A stretch of DNA of 64,000 bases from Centrapalus pauciflorus (lineage: Eukaryota > Streptophyta > Magnoliopsida > Asterales > Asteraceae), in contig JAANYP010004839.1 of NCBI GenBank assembly GCA_020465985.1, positions 62,001 to 126,000 on the forward strand, given 5' to 3'. The translations under genes were made by a program, and so were the position numbers. Below the pieces are notes generated by a model. It was not told where the DNA came from. It did no database searches and saw nothing but the letters and a program-made list of their open reading frames with translations. This document shows, piece after piece, positions 35,289 through 46,980 of the stretch (the stretch's first letter is position 1; each line of letters begins with the position of its first letter).

Positions 35289-37126
35289 TCAATTGGCATC
35301 TTTTAGTGCTTCATCCACTTTCTTTGGCTCCATTAGTGAAACAAAACTAGAGAACATACAGAAGTTCCCTAAGCTGTCCCACCTTGTTTGTACCCCTTTG
35401 TTGATGTCACCAATTATTTGATCATTGGGGTGACATCTGATCCACTTGGGATCATTCTTCAATGATAATTCTCCTGAGTTATCAGCAGCTTCAGCAGGTC
35501 CTGTTGAACAGCTCTCAAGATTTTCAGACACACTGATGTCTTGAGTCTGCTCACATGTTGAACATGACTGACCACTGTTGAACATATCAGCAGTGGAACC
35601 AGGAAAATCAGCATTGTTAGGTTCAGGACATGCAGTTATAATTAGGTCAGTACACTTATTCACACATGGTGTATTGACATAATCATCATCATGCCCATTA
35701 TGATTAACCGGTTCCACACTGGGTGTTGTGGAAGCTTTTGAGTCCTCTTCACTGTTTGAATGCATCAGATCATCAAAGTTTAATTCCCCTGAAACTGATT
35801 CAGGAACAGCTTTGGTGGAAGCATTCTTGGACTCTTCAAAGGTGACATTGATAGACTCATCTATCACCTTTCTTTTGTTGTTGTACACTCTGTAGGCTTT
35901 AGATATAGCAGAGTGGCCAACAAACACACCTTCATCAGCTTTTGGTTCAAACTTTGCCAGTTGGTCCCTTTGATTCAAAATGAAGCGGGGACAACCAAAC
36001 ACATGGAAGTAACTGACACTTGGTTTCCTCCCTTTGAGCAGCTCATAGGGGGTCTTGTTGAACCTTTTCACCACTAAGGATCTGTTTTGGGTGAAGCAGG
36101 CAGTGTTAACAGCTACATCCCAGAATGATGAAGGTAAATCAGATGCACACAGCATGGTTCTAGCAGCTTCAATGAGAGTTCTGTTTCTCCTTTCAACAAC
36201 TCCATTTTGTTGTGGAGTTCTTACAGCTGAGAAGTTTTGAGTGATTCCTTTCTCTTCACAGAAGTCCTCAAGAGTACTGTTTCTGAATTCAGTACCATGA
36301 TCACTTCTAAGCTGCTTTACCTGGACAGAGTTCAGCATTTCCATCTTTTTCACAAATCCAATAATTTCTCTAGCAGCCTCTCCTTTGCTCTTCAAGAAGA
36401 TAACCCATGTGTACCTAGAGAACTCATCAACCATTACTAGAGTGTATCTTCTTCCTCCTAGACTTGGGACATTAACAGGTCCAAACAAGTCCATATGGAT
36501 TAAGAAGAGAGGAGTATCAATAGAGAAGTTGTGTTTGGAATTTAAATGAAGATTTTCTCTGCTTGCCTTTCTCACAAGCTGTGTAGAGTTTATCTTTAAC
36601 AAAGATCATAGAAGGCAAACCTGTCACCAACTCTTTCTTACTGAGTTTGTTGATGTTCTTGAAGTTCAGATGTGACAGCCTTTTGTGCCATAACCATCTT
36701 AAATCTGTATTTGTTCTTGTGAGGAAGCAGGTTTCAGTTGTGGGATTAGCAGATTGCATATCCACAACATATACACATTTCTTTCATTGAGCACACAGCA
36801 CAACTTTGCCTTGGGGATCCAATATGTAACCCAGGTGCTCATCAAAGTTAACCTTATAGACAGCATCACACAGTTGGCTTATGCTAACAAGGTTATGTTT
36901 TAGCCCAACCACATAGGCTACTCTTTTGAACACTGCAGCACCAACTTTAAGAGTTCCATATCACTCAGTGGATCCCTGTACATTGTCACCAAATGTGACT
37001 TTTGGCCCTTTTTCAGGCCTGAGATCACTCAGCAGGTCCTTACAACCAGTCATGTGCCCTGAGAAGCCACTGTCCAAGTACCAAACCTGATATGGTTGTT
37101 TTTCCTGCAGAGTGATAAGAAGAATA
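35289..37126 (-). pseudogene. copia protease-integrase (element E)
   Basis: The protease has a DSGFSGHMTG-like active site (about 37045-37075). A stop near 36783 and a shift before 36602 follow. The HHCC region has WLWHKRLSHLNFKNINKLSK and CEKGKQRKSS. The integrase reading 36602-35289 has HMDLFGPVNV (first Asp), RSDHGTEFRN (second Asp, with His where Asn is usual), NGVVERRNRTLIEAARTML (catalytic Glu) and PYELLKGRKPSVSYFHVFG. It ends in an Asn/Ser/Asp-rich linker and SLMEPKKVDEALKD, which leads to RT. Both enzymes would act in the particle and the nucleus. Confidence 0.9.
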
Positions 37127-39868
37127 TTAGATACTTTTAGGGGAACTCATCACAGAGATGAGTTCTCCTACTTCATCAACATTTGTTGATGGACTTGTGA
37201 TGTCAACACTAATATTCCCTATTTGAATGGTATCAATTTGAATACCACTCTCATTGACTGAAATGTTTCCAACACTGTTTATGTTGGCAGTGAAGGAACC
37301 ATCAGAGTCAGCAGGCCTCATGTCCTCAGTTTCAGGACAGTCTTTGGCCAGATGTGTCTTCATTCCACATTTATAACACTTTCTCCTTTTAGCATTTTTG
37401 GAAGACGACCTTTCAGAAACACATTCTGGGTTATTTCTGTTGATTCCATCAGCAAGTTTAGCAAACTTATTACTTTTTGATGAATCAACAGCTTGAGTGG
37501 AAAGTTCAATAGCCACATCTTTGCCTGTCTCTTCTTTCCTCTTTTTAGGAGGGCAGATATCAAAGATAGGAAGCTTAATTGGCTTTTGAACTTCCACAGG
37601 TTTAGGAAACTTATTCCCAGATCTCTCAAGCTGAGCAATGGCTTTGCCTTTGCCCTTCCTGAGATGTGATTGATGTTGCCTATCAACATAATCATTATTT
37701 CTGGTTTTTAAATACTTATTCTCATTTAAAACCAGTTTACCACTATGATTAGAAAACTTGTTTGAAATCACAGCAGGTTTGCCTTCAACCTGAGACTTAC
37801 TCTTGTTAAAGGCAGACTGCTTACCTTTTGAAAACTTATTTTCAAAATGTTCAGCATTAAAAGGATTAGTATGCCTTTTTACACCAGCTTTAGACCCAAA
37901 GCCTGTTTTGTCAATAGGTTTGGTGTCCACAGCTGCAGTTTGGACATGCTTTCCTTTCTTTTGCTTGTGTGAATCAGCAGAACACTTAGCAAGCTTATTT
38001 GATGGAAAACTCATTTCATCAACAGCTTTTGAGCTAGGTTCACACGAGCTGTCAGTGTTTTGAGGCCTGACAAACCTGTTTGTTGAGATTAATTTACCAT
38101 TCACTTTTTGAATAAAAGTGTTTGGAAGCTCACCAAGAGTGGACAAGTCTTCTTTTAAATTATTAACCTCAACAATGGAAGCTGCTGTGTCAAGATCCCC
38201 TCCAAGATAGGCTTGGATTTGTGTAGGAATCTGCTGACTTATGCAGTGGCTAACTTTTTGTGCAGATTGGCACCAAGAGTCAACTATTTTTTTGAAGCTT
38301 AGCATGCTTTATATCTGTTTCTCTCTTTTCTTCAAGGAAAATAGAATTGATGTGTTTTAATTCATCAAGCTCAGCTTTCAACTTATGGAAGCTGTCCAGT
38401 TTACTGGATTTTGTTTCAATGTCAGTTTTAAGCTTAGAGATTTCAGATAATAAAACAGCATGCTTCTCAATAGCAGCTTTTAGATCAACAAGCATATATT
38501 CAAACATTTTAACTTTTTCTTCAGAACTGTAATCCATAAAGTTTTGTACCTTATACGTCATTGTAGGGTTCCAGTTCTCCAAGCTGCTGAAAGCTTCAGC
38601 TCCAGCCAGATCCTGTTTGAAGTTGCTTGTTGATGGTACATCAGTGTTGGCCATCAGACAGTTGTTGTCTTCTTCATCAGATGATGAATCAGACTCCTCC
38701 CAGTCACAAGTTTCTGCCATTAGTCCCTTTTGCCTATTAGAAACCACTGAGTTTTCTAACTTCCTCAGCTTAGCCATGGCCATAAGGTACTTAACCCTAT
38801 AGCCATAATCCCTGTTTGTCTTGTGTGGTTTGGATGTCTGACCAACAGCTTTTGACACACAGTCAGCAGCTATATGGCCAGTTTTGCCACATTTGAAGCA
38901 CTCAGCTTTGGTATTGTCAAATGCTTTCTTTTTTACAGCATTTGAGCTTGCCTGTAGCATGTTTCTTCTAAACCTTTTCTTGTTGAACCTTTTGACAAGC
39001 ATGACTATCATCTGCTCATCATCCAGTTCAGCACTATCTGCATTGTCTTCATCATCAGACATTTCCTCCTTATCATCAGCCTGTTGATCAGGTTGAGTGA
39101 ACACATCACTTACTTGATTTACAGGCTGTCTCACACTAGCCACAAAGGCTGCACCTTTCTTAGATATTTCCAAGGCATTTCTCTTCTGTTGCCTTGATTG
39201 CTCATCATTCAGTAAGGAACCATATAAGTTACAAGATCCATACTTCTGATGGTACCTGAATTCCTCAAAATTGTAGAAAAATAATTACATTCTTCAGGCA
39301 GAACATCTAAGAACTTGTTTACCAAAGTCAGGCTGTCCTTGGTGATCCCAACAGCTTTGAGATCATTTACAAGAGCAGTAAACCTGGTGTAGGTTTCCGT
39401 GAGAGTCTCCTTTGGTTTTGCAAAGAAGAGTTCGTACTGTCTAACAAGATTATTAATCCTGTTGTCAAGTGTGATTGTGGGTCCATCATAGACAGTACAC
39501 AAAGTATCCCACATCTCCTTTGCAGTCTTCATCTTCTCAACCTGTTTGAACACATCATCAGGTAGAGAGATGACCAGATTGTTTGCATCAAGAGCCACTA
39601 GTCTTTTGTCTTCATCAGACCATTGAGCTTTTGCTTTCTCAAATGTTCTGATTTCAGGAGCAGCTCCTTCAACAATAGGAGTTATTGTTGTAACAGAGGT
39701 TGGCACATAGGGACCCTCCATTACAATCTCTGGTAGTTGTACATCCAGATTCTCTAAGTAGAGCATCATTCTGCACTTCCAACCAGAAAAGTTCTGATGA
39801 TTGAACTTTGGAGGTTTGCCCATTGAGCTATTGTCATAGTATGAGGAACTTGCAGCACTGTTGTCCAT
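37127..39868 (-). pseudogene. copia gag with two zinc knuckles (element E)
   Basis: ATG at 39868 (MDNSAASSSYYDNSSMGKPP). The capsid part has FSGWKCRMMLYLENLD, EMWDTLCTVYDG, RINNLVRQYELF and ETLTETYTRFTALVNDLK. A frame break near 39200 follows. The second reading 39173-38280 has an acidic stretch, a CX2CX4HX4C knuckle (CFKCGKTGHIAADC, about 38870-38911) and a coiled coil. The third reading 38305-37127 overlaps it in another frame and ends with a second knuckle (CYKCGMKTHLAKDC, about 37345-37386), 500 residues further on. With the extra half this gag is much longer than usual for copia. Two shifts separate the pieces. Confidence 0.85.
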
Positions 39869-39916
39869 GGAAATTTTGGGAGAATGAGAGATCTAGAATG
39901 ACACGCACTCCAAACT

Positions 39917-39928
39917 GCTATGACACCA
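39917..39928 (-). other. Primer-binding site of E, diverged
   Basis: Minus strand TGGTGTCATAGC, 10 of 12 bases as initiator-Met type (TGGTATCAGAGC), two bases inside the LTR. Either mutated or matched to another tRNA. Confidence 0.65.
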
Positions 39929-39930
39929 GT

Positions 39931-41061
39931 TGTAGGTCCCAAAAGATATCCCAAGTATATAGCTTTAAGCTGTAGAGGGGGGGTGAATACAACACTTTAA
40001 AAACTACACACAATTTTCTCAATGTTTGTATTTATTATTAACAAATGTTAATTACAAACAAGCTTGAATGCGGAAAGGTTCAAGTTGAGATGACAGATAC
40101 AACAGTATGTCTAACTAGTCTAAGACTGACTTAAACTAATTACAATGAATACACTCACTAAGAATCACTCACTGTGTTTACAAGACTCTGAGTAACAGCT
40201 TGAACAAGAACAACTTAGACACTGAGCACTGTTTTATTCAAGCAGACTTGCATGCATGAAAGACACACTTTGAATGCCCGTTCACTCTTGTTTTCAGCAC
40301 TTAGGTTTTTTTTGGCTTAATCTTTCAATCCTTGGAAGTTTCTTTTTATACTCACTCAGAGGATCTAAGTGAAGCTTCTTCATTGGACGGAATGAAAAAG
40401 GAGAAGTCTTGTTGAAAAGACAACATAACATTTTCTGCACTTTTCTAAAAAGTAGACTTGTCTTCATATGGGCAGAACTTTTGTCTTTTCACTTTGTCTA
40501 CTGTTGCATTGCGTTTAACCAAATAAGTAATGTCAATTTTGTGTTTTTCTTCCTTGTAAAGGCCTATTTTGATATAAGAAAAAGGTTTGTCGCCCTTTTT
40601 CAAATAACATTTTGTCTTCATGTAACAGAACAGCTTGGGCAGGCTGAGCAGTTCTGATTTCCACTTTGTCTTTGACTTTGTAAACTGATCTTGTAGTCAA
40701 AAACAATACATGAGGACTTGGAAACACATTCCATAAAGTGTTTAGCCTGTTCACAAAGAACAGGTTCTGTTCACAAAGAACTAACACTTGTAAACTGCCC
40801 AAGCTGCTCATCAGTGTAGAGCAGCGTAGACAGTTTATTTCCAGCCTGTTCAGCAGACTGAACAGCTTGGGCAAAACTGTCTTTGTTTCAACACATGCAA
40901 CACATAGAACAGCTTTAGGCTGATATTGCAAATCATTTTCAGGTTTTAATAAGGCATATAACAGGCCTTAAATTCAACCTTCAAAGGCATCAACAGATTT
41001 GATTAATAATCTCCCCCTCAGATGCAAAACAGGTTTGACTGAGGCCTTTTTGTGACTAACA
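39931..41061 (-). repeat. 5' LTR of element E
   Basis: TG...CA ends as in the 3' copy, except TGTTAGTCAC at the outer end. TATAAAAAG lies at plus 40342-40350. One arm of its hairpin cluster (about 40780) has lost three bases. It is bordered by target duplication AAATC. Confidence 0.92.
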
Positions 41062-41406
41062 AAATCTTTTCTCTAAAGCAAGCCATAGAGAATGAGTAGT
41101 ATAGAATTTTTTAAACTGATGCTGATAAGCATTAGGAATGGCTATTTGTAAAATACTAAGAGCTTTGACTTCATTCATTCTAGCCTTTCTTTCAATCTCA
41201 GTTTTTGGAGGTGTTCTTTTTGGTTTGCCTTCAGCATCTAGTTCAGGATCAACAGCAGGAGGATTTTCAATAGCTTCCCATAGAGCATTGTCAATGAATT
41301 GAATGTGATGTTGAATCCTGAGTTTCCACATCTCGAACTCAGTGCGTTTGAGCATAGGCACTTTAAGTCCTTGCCCAGATCCACTACTTCTATTTTCAAA
41401 CTCCAT
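41062..41406 (-). pseudogene. copia gag N-terminus of element D
   Basis: ATG at 41406 (MEFENRSSGSGQGLKVPMLK), then FEMWKLRIQHHIQFIDNALW, EAIENPPAVDPELDAEGKPK, and QHQFKKFYTTHSLWLALEKRF, where element E cuts it. It continues at 27476. It is in frame as far as the break and better preserved than the second copy at 18560. Confidence 0.88.
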
Positions 41407-41471
41407 TGCAGAAAAACAATAAGTTTTAAACGATGTTGACTTTGAAAACAATGAATAACAAACAGAACTTG

Positions 41472-41483
41472 GCTCTGATACCA
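41472..41483 (-). other. Primer-binding site of D
   Basis: Minus strand TGGTATCAGAGC, exact, two bases inside the D 5' LTR. Confidence 0.88.
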
Positions 41484-41485
41484 CT

Positions 41486-42131
41486 TGTCAAGATCAAAAA
41501 TCACCTAAGATTAACTGGTTTTAATAGATCAGAGTTTAAACCAATAACATTGTTTTGAATCAAAGTCCAATTAAGAAGTTTGCGGAATAACACTTAATTG
41601 TTTTAAGAAAATTTTCAGAATTATAAAGAACAAATAATCAAATAAACACAATCAATATTAAAACCTTTATATTTCCAAATCTCTGTTTACAATCACCTCT
41701 AATCTGTTATGATTAGACGAAGACCACAGACTACTCTTAGGGTTTTTCAACCCTAGAGGCTTTTGGAAACTTATATCAGCATGCAATTCCAATATGAAGA
41801 TTTAAGCACCAAGATTATATTAGAAAGACATAGTCTATCTATATTTATAGTCTTCTGATTTGTTTCCTTGACGAACTGTGATTTCTCGGGTAGTAGATAT
41901 GCTTGGAAGATCTTCAAATCTTGAAATATATATATCACTTCCTGAATTTTAGCACTTTCTGTTATCTATCTGTTGAGCAGCTTGAACTTTTACTCTGGCA
42001 GCTTGATAAATTGAACTAGGAGCTCGAGTTTGTTGAACTGGCAGCTCCAACTTTGTAATTACACAGAAATACTACTGACAGCTTGAGAAATCCTAACTAA
42101 CAGCTTGACATACTTAGATTATTTCCTAACA
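41486..42131 (-). repeat. 5' LTR of element D, complete
   Basis: On the minus strand it starts TGTTAGGAAATAATCTAAG at 42131 and ends GATCTTGACA at 41486, 646 bp. It is bordered by CAGTT, matching CAGTG at the far end. Confidence 0.87.
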
Positions 42132-42465
42132 CAGTTTTTATTTAACATTACTTCACATATAAATTACTTAAATTGTGTACTTATTTATCTTAATTACCTA
42201 CGGATAATGTGTGTTACATGTGTCAGTGGTTAAAAAGGTCAAGTTGGTCTGACAAACGTGCTAACATGGCAAACCATTACGTTTTCCGTTAGTAACATTT
42301 TAAATCAACCGCCCAAACCTTTCTCTCTCCTACTCACTCTCATTCAAATCCTATAAATACCCAACTCACTGTTTCATCTTCTTCTTCTCTACTGCCTCCA
42401 TAACCACCTGATAAACCCTAAAAAGACTTAGTGTCGAAACTCAAGCATCTATTCTACTCTACTTC
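42132..42465 (+). promoter_or_regulatory. Spacer of C with putative internal promoter
   Basis: It resumes the C spacer after D. TATAAATA at 42352-42359 in CAAATCCTATAAATACCCAA is followed by a C/T-rich stretch (TCATCTTCTTCTTCTCTAC) and the ATG at 42466. Box, distance (107 bp) and leader composition are those of a plant Pol II promoter. No experimental support. Confidence 0.5.
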
Positions 42466-45400
42466 ATGGCTTCCCATGATAACCCCTTTCTCCCTGTGTT
42501 CGTTGGTGATGATGTTGAGAAGCACCCCTCTGTCAACACCATGCTCACAATCAAACCCACCAACTCCATTGCAAACTTAACCATTCCCAAAAACAATACT
42601 AGGAAAGGTTATGAATCTATTGTGGAGTTTCTGCAAGCCCATCATCTGCATTATGCTATGACAGCCTCTCATGGTGTCATGTACCAGGAGATGATCTATG
42701 AGTTTTGGTACAATTTCTCGTTTTATCCCTCTACCAAAACCATCAGGGAACCATTCTCAACGGCACTCAAACTGTTGAGATCACTACTGCTCTTCTCAGG
42801 GAAGTACTTCATCTTTCAGTGGATGACACATATGACAAACCTCAGCCTGAGGACAAAGGGATGGGTAATCTGCTACGCTTCTGTGGTGTAGCAGAACCAA
42901 CGGGGGGTGCAACCTTGTTCAGAAGGGATCTCTCCCCAACTTACAGTTTCCTCTTCGCCTCAGTGGTGATGAGTCTCAGCTGCAAAGTTGGTTCAGTTGA
43001 CCAACTCAACAGCGATGAGCCTGTAGCCATACAGCTTGTTGATGGGACTACTCTGAACATGGCAAGGTGGATATTCCTGAATATGAGAAACCTGGTGCAA
43101 CAAGAACACCGTCCAGCTGCTGTCAGATACCCAAGATTTTTTAGCCTCATCTTCAAGCACATTTGTGGTGAGCATCTTTACAACTCCCAACCTTTCTTGA
43201 CTACTGTTGCATTTCCTAAAATTGGAAATAGGGTATTCTATACCCCAGTACTTGAAAATGAACCTCTTTTCTCAACAACAATGAGGAGGTTGTTTGGTTT
43301 GGTGGAAGGACCATCTACTCAGATGGTGAATCCAGTCACTGCTCCCAAAGAAAAATCCAAATCAAGGCCTAAAATGGTTAAGCGTGCCTTGAAAACAAGT
43401 GAATATGAGCCTATCCGCAATAAGGCTAAAACAGCTAAGTCTGCCCCATCAGCCTCTGTGGCTGAAGAGGAGCAGGCTAGTCACCCTGGTTCATTCGTTG
43501 AACCTGAAGCCTCTGTGGCTGGTGCTTCTGTGGCACCTGAGATTATGGAATAGGAACAACCTCATGTTTCTAGCCCAGTCTCCTCTCCAGTCCAAACAGA
43601 ACCCCATATCACTTCCCCAAAACATCCATATCTACATCCTCCCTCACAACCAATAACAGGCTAAGAAAGAAAATCCTTAGCCAAAAAGAAACCCTCCTCT
43701 CAAACCAGCCCCTCTAACCCCTCCCAACAGGAGTCAGTTGAAAAATAAGCAACCCTTGCTGCTTTTGTTTCTCCTATTTTGGAAGTAAGTGCAGTCAATT
43801 TGGAGCAGGCTTCACTCCAAAATGAGTCAACCCCAAGTCAGCCTATACCCTCTAGTTCCTCACAACAGGAACCAGTTATACAAATGGATACTACCACATC
43901 CAAGATCCCAGCCTCCCAACAGGCTGAGGATATTGAAAGACAGGAGTTCACTTCACTCCATACTGAGTCCACACAGTCTCCACCTCATATTCCTTCTAAA
44001 CAACCTGAGTCTGCACGAGGTGCCAAAGCTACTAGAATAGACCATCCAGTAGATCAGCCTCCGTCTTCTGTTCCTCATGACATAGTTGTTCAACACCAAA
44101 TAGCTGTTGAAGGACCAACAACCCAGGCTGATGAACCTCAGGAAATGGAACATCCCTCTGGTGAAGCTGCTCACCCCAAATGCAAATTCCATCATCAGCT
44201 TTCACTAATGATGATGTTGAAATGTACATCCCCTCTTCCCATGAAGAGGTTCCTGCAAACCAAGGTACTACCGAGGGAACCACCCAAGGTCTTGATGAAG
44301 GTGCTACAATGCCAGTAAGATTTGAAAGGCCACTATCCCCCATTGCCTCACCTCATGATGCAACTACAGCCACTACTGAAGGTCCCCTTGATCCTTCCAA
44401 TCTGGGCCACTTAACTTAGCCCAGGCTATTATAAAGTATCCCTACCATCACCTACTTACCCCCAAACTCCACAATCCTCACGATCACACTTATCCTCATC
44501 CACTCAATCCAGACAGTCAACCCATACACCTCCATCCCTCAAAGAACTCTCTTTGAAGGACTAACTTTTTGTCCTGTCCAACAAAGTTGGTTCTTTGGAA
44601 TCTACCATGACCTCCCTTCCATCAATTACTTCAGACTCTGTGTCTGCTCAGCTTCAGACGTTTCTTGATTCATTCAGGAGCTGCTTTCCAGCCCCTGTTC
44701 CGCAATCTGGTCATTCATCTCAATTGTTGGCACTCACTGCATAGTTGCAACAACTCTCCTCCTCCCTATCTTCAATACTTACTCACAAACAAGACTCTGT
44801 GTCCAGCCTGACAGCTATTTCCCAGCAGCTGTCAAGTCTTGCTGAAACCTGTTCTACCACCCTGCCATCCACACTGGCTTCTCTAAATACCTTGGAGGTA
44901 TCCCTTTCAAATTCTGTGGCAACAAATTTTGATGATATGCATGAGTCCCTTGAACTCACTCTTACACAGCTTTAGAGTTTGTGTTCATGGAAACTAATAG
45001 GGCTGCTATTTTCCAGCTTTCATCTTTTGCCACTTCTCATTCTTCTTCTCTTCAAACTTGTGTTACCCAGCTGGCAGAAGTTAAGGACAAATTGGCTTTC
45101 TTAGTACATAGTCTGGTTGGTTCAAGACCTGTCACCAAACCTGCTGCTGTTGAGCCTGTTAGATCCATTCCTTCAGGCAGACCTGGTGTTGAAGGCTTTG
45201 TGCCATCTCCTTCAAATGAGGAGAAGTCTAAATCTGCCTCGAAGACAACGTCTAAGGGGGATAGATGTTCATCTCCCTCTAAGGAGAAATCAGCATCAGT
45301 AACCCAAGCAGCAGGACAATTACAAATTGGTGTTGCTGCAGGTACTTCAACTATCTCTGCAACCGCTGCTCCATCTACTCAGGTTAGATCTCCAAGCGCT

Positions 45401-46672
45401 ACACCATCTAAGGGGGAGGAATCCAATCCTGAGGATAGGCCAAGCAGAAGGAGACATCTGATTATGGAAAAAACTGAAGAAAAAGAAGAAGAAAAGGAAA
45501 CTGAAGCTGTTCTAGCTAGAGCAGCAAATGGGAATTGGAAAGCCTCTGTGGATAATAACTCTCTCAAAGCTGCTCAGCTAAAATTTGACAAGTCTCAAGA
45601 CAAAGACATGAGCATTCCACTAGAGACCCAATATAAGTGGAAACAAGAGCAACTTCAGATCCTTGAAATAGAGAAAAAGGAAGAAGCTTCTGCTAAAGCC
45701 CTTGCATACAAGGAGGCAAGAAATATCAAAATTCCCTCCTTGGATGTTCAAAGAAAACTGATAAAGGCTGCTAATGAGATAGTGGTGGGTAAAGAGGGAG
45801 AGAAGGAATAGAGTGCACAGGTCTTGGTGACCAAATCAAAGCCTGTATCCTCATTAGCTAAAGCCCAAGTCCACTTTGATAATATGGCAAGAAAGAATTT
45901 CTTTGATGTTGCAAACAAAAGACTTTCCAAAAAGACAATTGTCAAAACTGTCCCCATATCAAGAAAAGGGAAAGCACTGGAGACTTCAAATTACAAGGCA
46001 CGGTCCTGATGGACCTGAATTAGAAGCCTACGAGTCCACTGATATTTCCTGCATGGGGTATAGGGAATGGGTTGAATTGGCTATGGCCCTGAGCAGATCA
46101 AAATCTAAATTTGCTAAAACTATCAGGGCATATGTCAAGACATTGATGGAAAAGGTGAAAGATCTGGACTTGAATCCTGAAGAACAAATCAAGGGTACCT
46201 CACTGGTGGAACCCAAGATTAAGCCCAGGAGGAAGAGAAAGGATATAGAGCTTGAAGAGCTCATCATCATGATTGAACAAGGGATGCATGTTGTTGAAGT
46301 CAAAAGGGTATATCACAGTCTGCCAAAGGAGTTGAGCCTGAAGAAGGAAAATTAATAGAAGAGCCTGAGTTAGGGGTATTCTTTGTGGTCCCCCTATCAA
46401 AGAAAATGTATATCCAGAGGGCATCTGATCTTCATAAGGTTGGTCTCAAGCAGGTCATAGCCTTCAGACTCTCCAATGCTTTTGATCAGCACTCAAGATA
46501 TAGAGCAATCATATGGGAACTGCTCAAAGGCTTCTTCGAAAAGGGAGAACTTCAACATCCTGACTTCATTTTCCTTAAGCACGAAGTAGAAGAAATTAAT
46601 GAGACTATGGAACATTACCAACACCTGCTTGAGCAAAGACAGCAGCTTGAAGGTCCATCTACTGCTGAGTAG
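42466..46672 (+). pseudogene. Third ORF of element C, frameshifted
   Basis: ATG at 42466 (MASHDNPFLPVFVGDD). The N-terminal domain is intact apart from a frame change near 42740-42750: IVEFLQAHHLHYAMT, IYEFWYN, TTALLREVLHL, MGNLLRFCG, SPTYSFLFASVVMS, WIFLNMRNLVQQE and RYPRFFSLIFKHI. An NLS-like EKSKSRPKMVKR, then a Pro/Ser/Thr/Gln linker with several shifts (43554-44750), a heptad region (44745-45110), a Ser/Lys block, PSRRRHLIMEK, a Lys/Glu coil and the C-terminal domain (45810-46350) with GPDGPELEAYEST and YREWVELAMALS follow. The last part carries MYIQRASDLHKVGLKQVIAFRL. Stops lie at 43552, 44972 and 45811 among others. Confidence 0.8.
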
Positions 46673-46980
46673 ATGAAGAATGGAAGCTATCCATAAGTTG
46701 GACAGACTTGCCATTATTTTCTCCCAACATCAACAGTCCATACTTGTTCAAGTTATCTTTCTGTACATATTTTGTACTTTATTACATCAGTTGTATTTTA
46801 TCTCAGTACGTTAGTTGTACTTTTGTAAAAACATATGTTGTTTAAATCAATATCAGTATCTATAAACTAATCTTTTACTTTACTTCAATGTTGCACTTTC
46901 ATTTCAGCAAATGTATTGTAAAATATATAGTGATCATTGGTATAATCATCTTAGACTGATTATTGCAAATAGGGAGAGAT
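46673..46980 (+). other. 3' untranslated region and polypurine tract of C
   Basis: Non-coding, with ACTTTATTACATCAGTTGTA-type repeats shared with E. The tract AATAGGGAGAGAT (46968-46980) directly precedes the LTR. Confidence 0.7.

Larger units (their letters stand above)
27477..41061 (-). mobile_element. Ty1/copia Sirevirus-like element E, full length
   Basis: A complete 13.6 kb element inserted in D gag. LTRs are 39931-41061 and 27477-28616, and the 5-bp target duplication AAATC is perfect (27472-27476 and 41062-41066). The order on the minus strand is LTR, primer-binding site, two-knuckle gag, protease, integrase, RT, RNase H, spacer, third ORF, 3' UTR, polypurine tract, LTR. By eye the first 400 bases of the LTRs differ at about a dozen positions plus run-length changes, so it is younger than its host D but not new. 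Gag and pol carry a few stops and shifts. Confidence 0.92.
17775..42131 (-). mobile_element. Ty1/copia element D, tandem (LTR-body-LTR-gag-LTR), split by E
   Basis: Reading leftward on the minus strand: complete 5' LTR (42131-41486), gag, protease-integrase, RT, RNase H, third ORF, a truncated LTR (19140-18639), a second primer-binding site and second gag start (18636-17928), and a final LTR fragment (17931-17775). The flanks are CAGTG (17770-17774) and CAGTT (42132-42136), a 4/5 match, so the whole tandem sits in one target site in C. Element E interrupts gag at 27477-41061. All genes are broken. It is the third copia sub-family in the window, by its LTR and third-ORF sequence. Confidence 0.8.

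Noticed and set aside
44032..44343. Minus-strand ORF in element C
   Set aside because: Antisense of the P/S/T-rich linker of the third ORF.
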